Assembly: GCA_951812925.1 (NCBI GenBank)
Contig: OX638370.1
Span: forward strand, 114,466,897-114,530,896
Direction: 5' to 3'
DNA length: 64,000 nt
DNA from: Calliopum simillimum
Taxonomy: Eukaryota > Arthropoda > Insecta > Diptera > Lauxaniidae
In this document: positions 55,501 through 64,000 of the stretch, in pieces
Layout: every line of letters begins with the position of its first letter
How positions within the stretch are numbered: position 1 is the first letter of the stretch
Notes under the pieces: generated by a model
The model's input: only the letters and a program-made list of their open reading frames with translations
The model's database searches: none
What the model was told of the DNA's origin: nothing
Position numbers and translations under genes: made by a program

Positions 55501-55789
55501 TAAGTTTTTTTGTTTTTTTTTTATTTTGTGTTAGTTTCCTCCTTTTTCTTGTTAGTTGTTACAATTGTTACTCAGACATGTCAACTATGCGTCATCAAAG
55601 ACAAAGGGCAAGAACTGGAAAGGAATGCAGTTTTTTCATATTTGCAGTTCCAAAATGGTTTTATAGCACTTTCTAAAATCTCAAAAATTACACACGTTAC
55701 ACAGAAGCATAATGCGGTCAACGTTTTGAGTAAATTCTATTATCAAAATGAGTCCTCGGACTCGTATTAAGTAGTTTCACTAAAACTGA

Positions 55790-55850
55790 GTTGCCAAAAA
55801 AGTGTCGAAAAATGTGTCGCCAAAAAAGTTTCCAAAAATGCGTCGCCGAA
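55790..55850. repeat. Small AAAGTGTCG/AATGTGTCGCC patch
   Basis: Four units (AAAGTGTCG, AATGTGTCGCC, AAAGTTTCC, AATGCGTCGCC) identical in grammar to the array at 14605-15535 but 40 kb away. Confidence 0.75.
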
Positions 55851-56193
55851 AAACAATGACTTCAGATAGAAATTAAATTTAGATAAATCACTGTTTAGCC
55901 ATTTTTTTATCTTGCATTTTGAGGCTTAGTAGTATTTTTATGCCCTATATCCAGGGTATATTCACTTTGTCTTTCCATTTGTAACGCAGAGAAGGTGGTG
56001 TGGAAGGTATTATGTGTGCTCCGTAGTTTCTAAAGTACACCGAATCTTTTCGAATTCGCTTGCACCTAATTGCGTTCGACTTTAAAGTACAATAATTGGT
56101 TTCAGTTTACACATATATAAGCGTTAAAAGTTCTAGCACTAGGTTGTATGTATAAGCTTGTACTTTTATATATACGCTAGAAATTGTAAAATC

Positions 56194-56394
56194 TTATTCA
56201 ATTTGTGATTTATCTGAAATAAAGTTTTTAGTGGGTATTTTACTTTTGTACTGCACCACTTGCGCTGAATTTAGTAATTCTAGTGCGAGGTCTTTAAAAG
56301 TTTTATCCGGAAACCGGCATCCTTCAGAATCATTAAAGATCGCAGCCAATGTGGGATAGACTAGTCCATCAAATACAATGACGAAAGGCAGGAC
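56194..56394 (-). CDS. Small candidate frame, possible secreted peptide
   Basis: A 66-codon frame from ATG at 56394 with a hydrophobic, signal-peptide-like start (MVLPFVIVFDGLVYPTLAA) and a polar rest with a single Cys. The A-T-G lies in a poor context after an in-frame TGA. No domain recognised, no intron or promoter seen. It could be a degraded member of a small secreted family or a chance frame. Confidence 0.22.
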   Translation of the reverse strand, partial: VLPFVIVFDGLVYPTLAAIFNDSEGCRFPDKTFKDLALELLNSAQVVQYKSKIPTKNFISDKSQIE

Positions 56395-57843
56395 CATAAC
56401 AATCTTGATGTATGTTCATAACAATCTTGTGTTAGCTCTTGCCTTTGCACTAGATTTTAGAAAAGAAAAGCAAACTATTTATGGTTTATTTTCGAATCGA
56501 TTTTTAATCTGCTAATTTTTTAGGGTACTTAAGTGGAAAATTATATATTGAATGATGACCATATGTTTGAAAGGACGTGATTTATATAAAAAAATTGCTT
56601 TTGCGATTGCGTTTCTATTTACTCTAGTTACATCATCTTCAGACAGTCTAAGAATAATAATATATTAAAGTAAATTATCGCCATTGATATGTGTGTCAAA
56701 TATAATACTCTCAAGACTTTTACTACCAGAGATCTGTTCGAGAACCGAAATCGAAATAAAAATTTTGTGACGTACAAATTGAATGAGAAATTGCATTTTT
56801 TATCACGCACATAATTAACATGTGCATACATTGCATGAAAATGAATTTTTTACACTTCATTAGTTTCAAACTATTTTCAGATATTTACCGTGAAAATCCA
56901 TGTGGTTGCACAAAACTGTAAACGCGAGAACAAATTCACTGGAACAAATGTTTTAGGTCTAAGTGTAAAAAATTTAAACGCTTCTGAAATTAAACCGTTA
57001 TAATAAAACAGTGCAACAAAATGAGGGTTAACCTCAATATCAATTTGCTTGACTAATTCAAAGTCGTTGTTTTTGACTCTGGTAACTATTTTTACATATC
57101 ACGTCTGAGATACGAGTCATTCTTGATTCAAAATGTGGAAAACGCTATTTTCAGACATATGCCGCACATCCAGGAAGTAGTGTTGTTCACTTTTCCCAAC
57201 AGCATCGAATCATCCTAAGCTTCCTTCCTGAACTATGTCTTTAACTTTTCAATTGGGTCATAACTTTCCGAGACATCATCAATTGAAGTAAAAGTATCGA
57301 AAATCTATGTGATGGACAACATGGAATTTGTATGGAGTTGAGATACCTTTATTTCAGAGTACGATATCTCAGAAAGTAATAATGAAAAAAGTAAAGATAT
57401 GATTTGAAAAAAAAAGCTTAGGGCTATTTGAAATCGTTGACAAAAATTAACTACACTTCTTTGTATATGTACGTCATATGTCTGAAAATAGCGATTTTTT
57501 TTTTTTTTCATTTGAAAGCATGAATGAATCAGATCTTAGACGTAATAGAAAATACTTACAACTACCAGATTTGGAACAAGGGACAATGATTTACTCAAAA
57601 AACGTTTAGAAATAAAAATAAAAAATGATATTTAAGTGTTTAACTCTAACTTTTCAAAGGGAGTAAAGAGCCATAGTCAGATGATTCTTTACAGAGAGCT
57701 ACAATTCTGTCAATTCTAAGATTTTCTTCTCCAACAACATTTTCCATGGGAAATTTGAAATATCGCATCTGCTGCAGTCTTATGGTTTCCATGGACTTGT
57801 GTGTCTTCCAAAGACTGTCTGCAATCCGTTACCGTTTTATAGA

Positions 57844-57880
57844 TGTGTACTTGTGTACTTGTGTACTTGTGTACTTGTGT
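57844..57880. repeat. GTGTACTT octamer repeat
   Basis: Four and a half exact units of the 8-base word. Confidence 0.85.
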
Positions 57881-59399
57881 AAATTTTTTACGGAAGTAGA
57901 TTTTTTAGATGGTATGAGGCCTGACTATACTTTTGGTATGCGTCTTTAGCAAACACTGATTACTATGAGATGTTTGTTTGTCATCTCACTAGAAAGACAA
58001 GAATCTTCTTGTACGTATATGACAAAACAAACTTAAAATATTTTCATATGAACTTCTATATAAACTTTATACAAAAAAAGTATAAAAAAATTTTATATAG
58101 TGATACTATAAAATTTAAACCATAGTAGTGAAAATTGTATTAATACTTTATTTGTATATATTTGGTTGTAAATATATCAAGTCGTAGCATAGATTTTATA
58201 CCAAATTTGGTGTGGATTTCGATACTTCCAACGTAAAAGTTGTAACTCGAAAATCGTAGTTTTTAGTTATGATCATTTTTTTATTGTTTTCGTTATGGCA
58301 AGAAAATCAAAAACTAAAATTTAATAAATGCTTTTGAAATCTGTAGACAAAATAAAGTTTTTTCGACTATTAAATCGTTGTCTAAATACCAAATTGATTT
58401 ACAGAGATATCAACAATTTCAACTTATAGTTTGGATAAAAATTAATGCATTTGAAATGTAACTCTAGTTGCCAACTAATGTTCTGTTTCAGCAACCAAAT
58501 GTTCCATGAGAAAAGTTGGTAACTTAACTTGCCAACTACTATTCAAAAATAATTTAAGGACATTACGTTGGTATGTATGACTTAGAACCACTGATTTTTA
58601 AAGAAAAATTAACTTATAACTTTGTAAGTTAAATTACCAATGCAATTTGTTATTTTTGTCCCCTGTATAAGTTAACAACTTAAGTTGCCAAGTTTTAGCA
58701 TGGAGACCTCACTAAAATCTACTTAGGTTGTAACTTAAAAAATTGCTCCCAGCCCTTCAAATTTCAAGCTAGAGGTACTAAAATTTTACACAAAATAGAA
58801 TCTAATACGCAAATTTTGAAAATCATTGTCCTGTAAAAAGTTGGTAACTTGAGTCACAAACTTTTACGTTGGATGTATCAATTTGTATTTATTCCAATTT
58901 GGTTTGAATTTTACACCCACACTAATTGCTGTGCAGAATAGTTTGTAGTACAGTTTTTGAAAGCTCTTTAGAAGAAAAAATGCTGAGAACTGCAAAATAA
59001 TAGAACTCCCCAAAAGACCTTCAAAATGCCTATGTATGTAGTTTGTTAGTAAAACAGATCGGCTACTGGTATAATGATTAAAACAAACTGTGTATGCTGT
59101 ATTCAGAATATATTGAAATTTTGTGTTCTATAAGACTTGTCAAGTGTGGCGACATATTTCAAAGGATAGTAACACAATTATGAAATAATAACAATAATAT
59201 GATACCTATAGTTATAAAAATGAAATTATAGAGGGACAAATTTTGTAAAAGTGAATCGTCCAACTTTATGGAATTATATTGCGATAATCATTACACAAGA
59301 TTTTTTTTTAAGTATAAATGTTTAATAAGTGTCGCGAATTGAGTTCCATAAATGTATTTTCATTTCAGATGTTTCACTTTTACATACTTAACTTGGTAT

Positions 59400-59405
59400 T
59401 TTATT
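59400..59405 (-). terminator. Poly(A) signal of the secreted-protein gene
   Basis: Minus strand AATAAA, 13 bases past the stop codon. Confidence 0.6.
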
Positions 59406-59418
59406 AGTTTTTAAACCA

Positions 59419-59925
59419 TTAATTAAGTTCATTTGCCACTGCAGGTGTATCATCGTTAGTCTTTGGTTTTTTTAATTTCGCTCCATATAAAAGAACTCTT
59501 ACATCAATTCCTTTTGTAGCTTTATTTGTAAGGTGTATCTCTATTGACGATGGATGCATTATATCTAGAGCCTCAAAAGTTAACTTCGTTCCTGCGTAAT
59601 CGGGTTCTTTTGAATTGAATAACTCAACATAATCGATAAATTCTCCTTCCTAAGAATGTTTTAATTAAAGTTTGAGTATTTACTTAAATAACTAACAAAT
59701 AGTTTCCTTCTTACTTACCGGTGTTTCATACGAAATATCGTATGTAGATGGAACATTAGATTTAGGATTTGCCTTTACGAAAACAGTTGAAGCATTGAGG
59801 AGTTTTGCGTTTTCTCTGTTAGATTCCTTAGCTACAGAAAAAACTTGCTTTGAAAGAGTTTCACCATTGACATAAATTTGTTCAGCCACAAGGACAAAAA
59901 GAAAGAACCCGACTACAATTTTCAT
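59419..59925 (-). CDS. Small secreted protein, two exons, possibly MBF2-like
   Basis: Exon 1 59925-59719 (69 codons), intron 59718-59650 (69 bases, CCG|GTAAGT ... TTCTTAG|GAA, phase 0), exon 2 59649-59419 (76 codons plus TAA), giving 145 residues. The ATG at 59925 starts a clear signal peptide (MKIVVGFFLFVLVAEQIYVNG). An in-frame TTG lies three codons upstream but cannot be preferred. The mature part is beta-rich, without Cys, with YDISYETP before the intron and IDVRVLLYG near the end, then a polar tail. The pattern of a late VxxLYG strand recalls the insect MBF2 family of small secreted proteins, but this is weak. TATA box, initiator and poly(A) signal are all well placed, so the gene looks functional. 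Confidence 0.82.
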
Positions 59926-59964
59926 TATGAACAAATCGCGTTATACAAACTTCGTAATATCCAA

Positions 59965-60002
59965 ACTGAATGAGAAACTCTACTTTGTGTCGGATATATA
60001 TA
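59965..60002 (-). promoter_or_regulatory. TATA box and initiator of the secreted-protein gene
   Basis: Minus strand TATATATAT (60002-59994) lies about 30 bases upstream of TTCAGTTTGG, whose TCAGTT fits the arthropod initiator with A(+1) at 59967. This gives a 42-base 5' UTR to the ATG at 59925. The layout is that of a strong, tissue-specific fly promoter. Confidence 0.72.
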
Positions 60003-60629
60003 GGTTAGAGCATACACTAAAGTGAAAAGATTCATATTCATTACAATTACTGTGAAATGCATTTTAATTAATTATTAAAATTAATCTAGCGGAAACTTGT
60101 ATATGCGAGTCAAGATCAATTTTTAAAAAAATGCGAATCTGTTTAGGTAAGCTCCACGGACTTGGAAACTTTTTAATATGTGATTTCATGCATGCGCAAA
60201 TTACTATGTTAATAGTTTAACTGAACAAATTTCGATGACTAAATAATCATCAGTTAAGTGACATTTTTAGAGTAGCAGGCTAAGTCGTTTTCAACTCAAT
60301 TAGGTAATTTTATAAGTCACCGGTAAGTTATGAAAGAAAGCTTCATCGGTGCTTGAAAAGTTTCTTATATCTTTTTTTATTTAAAAGTTATGATTTTTGA
60401 AATGAAAAGTCTTTTCTTTATCCATGACAATTTGCATAGAATTCGCAGATTTTGCGAATCTACTAGAGATGAGTTGAGCGTCAGATTTTCCTTCATTTTG
60501 TTTTGAATTTTTGTCCAAAGTCTCCACGATTTAATTATATATATGCATTTTACCTTGCCACATATAAAAATTCTTGACATTGTCTACGTTTTAACATGTT
60601 ACATGTCAAGCTATTTAAAATAAGCCCCG
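60003..60629. other. Non-coding upstream region of the secreted-protein gene
   Basis: AT-rich, no gene. Likely carries the upstream regulatory region of the minus-strand gene. No known binding-site cluster recognised. Confidence 0.4.
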
Positions 60630-61032
60630 CAATAGCCCTAGTTGTGTTTGTTATTTGTCAACTTGTGCAAATTCCATGGGTGTCAAAGTGTCATGTAACT
60701 TGCTAATTGCTTTCACGCCTAAATACACACTACGAAATTGTCTTCAAATGCATTTCCAAATGACTACAGCTACAATTGTACAGCTTCTTGAATATAACTA
60801 TACAAATATACAATTGTACTGCAATTTACATAACTGCACAATATACATACATACATAAATACATAATACGTATTTGTACTTGCTGTATTGCTTTCGTCCT
60901 CAGAACCAGCTGACGAAAATCTGTTTCTTCTTTCGTTCATTGACACTGAACATTTCCTGCTTTTCATGGCTTTGACTTTATTTCCATTTCCGTTTCCTTT
61001 TCAATGTTACTTTAGGCTTTGATGTTATTTTA
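60630..61032 (+). repeat. Direct duplication, copy B
   Basis: Second copy of 55113-55500. The CATACATACATAAATACATA expansion at about 60843-60866 is private to this copy. Confidence 0.85.
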
Positions 61033-61486
61033 GCTCTTTTTTTTTTGTATTTTTAAAAGTATGAGCCTAGGCTAGTTTTGTCCTTTAGATTTTGTGTGCA
61101 GCTTAAATTTAAATTTAAACAGTTTCTTACATATAATTGCCAGGTAATTGATTCTGTAAAACTTATTGTTATCAGATTTATTCCACATTTTTATGAAAAT
61201 TAATCAGTTTCACATTATTTTTTTTCCAAATAACTGCTGAAAAACTAATTGTGTTCGATCTTACCTTTTTTAATTGCTAACTGTAACTAATGAAGCGTCA
61301 AAAGCAATCTGCACAAAGTATATAGATGCCTATGGGACATGTCTGCTAGGGAAATTGTAATTTCTCATTCAAAATGTGTGAAATCTCTATCAAAACGCAA
61401 CGCAAAACGCGTCAATTGCACTAGCTGAAATTTTTCAAAAATTAATCAAAAAAAAAAAGTTTTTTTTTTATACTTTTCAAAAAACT

Positions 61487-62840
61487 CCCAAAAATTTCTC
61501 GCGTATTTCTAAGCATTTTATGCCTTGTATACTTTTATCGTAAGATGTCTTCCTCTTGATCAAAAAAAAAAAAAAAAACTGAGTTTTGGCAGCCGTGGGC
61601 GTTCAAAAGCCAAAAACTGTCATGTAGCGACCAAATCACATCTTGAGTCATATATCATTTTAAAGCTTATAAATCTAGTTTTAATTTAAACTTTGAAAAA
61701 AATGTAAGGGGGGTTTTTTAAAAAAGTTAAAAAGTATATTCAAATTTAAAAAAATTTGGAGGAAAAATTTTTTTTTATAAAAAGAACATTTAAAAATGAA
61801 TAAGATTGATAATACGATCGTATGAAAAATTGAGGACAAGACTTGGCTATACTGGGACGATAGACCTACCATAGGAGAGTAAAACCTCAGATGGGTTTTG
61901 CAAACTTAGCCGCATAACGGTTTTTATCGACCTCCAAAGTTTTTATCCCTCCCCCTCTGGAAAAGGGAATACAAGAATCGGGAAAGTCGTGGCAAGAGAT
62001 TAAATTCATCGTAAGGGATCGCAACGAATGGAGACGTTTCATATTGGCCCTATGCTCCTCCTAGAAAATAAAGGAGAATACATACATACAAAGTTTTTGG
62101 TAGAGGCTCTTCAGTTTCCGATCATTAGCTCGTGTACCATTTCAGAAGCCGATTTTTTTGTTTATTAAAATTGTGGCTATGTGTCCAACAAGTAACTTTC
62201 CTTAACAAACTATGTCAAAAAAATTTCACACAGTGGGTGTTTTGATGTAAAATGTTTGGTCTTTTTTAGTATTTTGATCATAACTCACAAAATATCGATT
62301 TTTCAAAAAAAAAAACTTCCTCATGCAAAATTTAATTAAACTGTAAAATGTTTGTAAGCACCCAATATGGGACTTGGTCGTTAACTGAGAATTTTCGGCT
62401 GTTGAACACACGCGGTCGGCAAAACTATTTTTTTACTCAAAAGTGATGCATCTTACGAAAAAAGTGTACTTGGCATAAAATGCTTAGAATTGTCTGGGAA
62501 ATACGTGTGAATTTTTTCAGAATTTTTTTGGACATAAAAAATTTTTTTTTTTTATTGTAGTTTTGAAAAATTTTAAAATGTCTTCAAAACACACACTGTA
62601 TGAAATTTGTTAACATAGTTTGTTAAAAAAGTTACTTGTTGGACATATAATCACAATTTTAGTAAATAAAAACACCGGTTGCTGAAATAGTATGCAAGTA
62701 ATTGACTGGAAACTGAGGAGCTTCTGACAAAAACGTTGTAGGTAGATAAGAACCGTTATGCAATTAAGTTTGCAAAACTCATCGGGGGTTTCACTTAGGT
62801 ATGGTAGGGCTATCATCCCAGTATAGCCAAGTCTTGTCCC
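61487..62840. repeat. Nested inverted-repeat element
   Basis: Three arm pairs in reverse complement: 61487-61660 with about 62370-62520 (core CTAAGCATTTTATGCC and AGGCATAAAATGCTTAG variants); 61834-61920 with 62754-62838 (GGACAAGACTTGGCTATACT, about 85 percent over 85 bases); 62177-62235 with 62585-62655 (GTCCAACAAGTAACTTT). The pairs have different centres, so two overlapping inverted repeats or one rearranged foldback element are present. The left arm of the second pair holds an insertion (about 61945-62090) with a LINE tail. Confidence 0.7.
61970..62085 (+). mobile_element. LINE ORF2 tail fragment
   Basis: A plus-strand frame reads SWQEIKFIVRDRNEW and RRFILALCSS and then TAG at about 62059. 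The DR..W...(V/I)..LC pattern directly before the stop is typical of the C-terminal end of the reverse transcriptase ORF of insect non-LTR elements. An AATAAAGGAGAATACATACA tail follows. It is a 5'-truncated fragment within the inverted-repeat element. Confidence 0.5.
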
Positions 62841-63549
62841 TACTTTTTCTGTTCCATAGTGTAATCTCTGACTTTTAAAGTGTCGAATTTTCATGCTTTT
62901 TGATTACACTGAGCGTAGCCTGATGGTGCTTTGGTTACTTTTTTTAAACTCTTAACAATCATGCTGTGTTGTCAATTCCCTTGTCAAAAGCTTAAAGCAC
63001 TTTTTCATTAAAAAATATTGAATCATATATTAAATCATTTTCGTTTGCACCCTTTATTATGCTGTGAAAATGTACTTCATAATTTATCATAATTCTGTAT
63101 AAGTAAGAACTGTGTAAGGATATTATTACATGTTTTTGCTTAATGGTCGAATAACATAACTTTATTTCGACGTTATGATAATGTTATCTTATAATAATCT
63201 TATTCAAGTATCATCTTATAGTAGGATACAAAATTTCAAATAAATTCAATAGTCTGTCAGACAGGACTTGTTTCGTAGTTCTATAAATTCATTTCCATCA
63301 GCATCACTGTCTATACCTGTTATAAATATCTACATAATATGCATGTATGTATATCAGATGATAGCAACATTTGTCTGGATTTTCAATTTGTGCGATGACA
63401 ATTCAAGCTTTCAATTGAATTTCAATACTTTACAACTTAATAAGTTATTTATGAATGAAAGTTTGCAAGAGAAAGAGTCTCTTACTACAAAATGTCGATA
63501 ATGTAAATATAAGCAAACATAACTCTGTCATAAAAGGTGGACCACCCGT
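62841..63549. other. Non-coding stretch, no gene seen
   Basis: AT-rich with ATAATCTTAT-type dyads near 63180-63220. No supported frame. Confidence 0.4.
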
Positions 63550-63841
63550 AGGTTTCTTTTTAAAATTGTTAAAAATTAAATATGCTTATGATTAAAAACT
63601 AATATAACAGATGTTCCACCTTTGATATTTTCTATTTATTTATACTTATAGATAGACACCATGGTGTTTCTAATAAGAACAAACTGTTAAGAGTTACATT
63701 AATTTTTGAAATTATTTATTTGTTAAGGTTTAATGTCATGCAATGTAGTAACAATGTAACATTATCAAAGGTGGAACATCTGTTATATTATTTGTTTAAT
63801 CATAAGCATATTTAATTTTAAACAATTTTAAAAAGAAACCT
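63550..63841. repeat. Near-perfect inverted repeat (MITE-like)
   Basis: The 78-base left arm (63550-63627, AGGTTTCTTTTTAAAATTGT ... CCACCTTTGATA) and the 79-base right arm (63763-63841) are reverse complements with about four differences, around a 135-base spacer. High identity suggests a recent origin or maintenance by gene conversion. No coding capacity. Confidence 0.85.
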
Positions 63842-64000
63842 TTTAGTATTCTTTAGTCTCATATTTTCTAAAAAATGTTATACACTCAAATACTTAGGTA
63901 CTTTCATCAAATAAAATGCTTTAAGTTAAGCAAAATTCAATAAATTGTAAAATTGCACCTTAACTAACCAATACACCTGTATGCATATCTACTCAGATAC
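63842..64000. other. Non-coding end of window
   Basis: AT-rich sequence with no feature that I can support. Confidence 0.4.

Larger units (their letters stand above)
55851..59399. other. Mostly non-coding stretch
   Basis: Holds a fragment of the CCAGGGTATATTCACTTTGT dispersed repeat (55945-56000), the weak candidate frame at 56194-56394, a GTGTACTT octamer repeat (57844-57880), and a 58440-58880 zone where GTTGGTAACTTA and TTGCCAACT words recur on both strands. No further gene. Confidence 0.4.

Overview
The window looks like non-coding, transposon-rich DNA from a higher (schizophoran) fly, perhaps a tephritid or a drosophilid relative. It is AT-rich, has long intron-like stretches without coding potential, many CA/GT and pentanucleotide microsatellites, many degenerate minisatellites, and relics of piggyBac, mariner, LINE and inverted-repeat elements. 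Arthropod initiator motifs and a 69-base intron are present. The species cannot be fixed from the sequence alone.

The centre (34466-51969) holds two young LTR retrotransposons, one inside the other, both on the minus strand. The outer one is a Ty3/Gypsy element (34470-51965) with 2.5 kb LTRs, a 4-base target duplication (CACT), a tRNA-Lys(CUU) primer binding site, a Gag that starts with a RING-H2 finger, and a Pol of protease, reverse transcriptase, RNase H and integrase. Its gag, a middle frame and pol lie in three different frames. Each junction has a slippery heptamer in the right phase (GTTAAAC followed by a hairpin; TTTAAAC), so Gag-Pol may be made by two successive -1 frameshifts, an arrangement best known from betaretroviruses and deltaretroviruses. 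A BEL/Pao element (36825-43364; identical 314-base LTRs, GTATG target duplication, one gag-pol frame) sits inside the gypsy 3' LTR.

Left flank (1-34465): a palindromic element (610-1380); a dead piggyBac transposase split by 161 nearly perfect AAATT units (about 4340-5990); a possible Inr/DPE promoter with a first exon (7408-7550); a possible coding exon (8518-8677); several unrelated minisatellites (10.5, 14.6-15.5, 19.4-19.9, 21.5-21.9, 30.3-31.8 kb); a cluster of five related hairpins whose stems are kept by wobble and paired changes (16.87-17.35 kb); and a mariner transposase pseudogene (26.6-27.2 kb).

Right flank (51970-64000): a 40-base minisatellite (53.0-53.8 kb), a direct duplication (55.1 and 60.6 kb), one well-supported two-exon gene for a small secreted protein (59419-59925, minus) with TATA box, initiator and poly(A) signal, and two inverted-repeat elements near the end, one holding a LINE tail fragment. 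Apart from the retrotransposon frames and this secreted-protein gene I find no complete host gene. The rest may be intergenic DNA or part of a very large intron.
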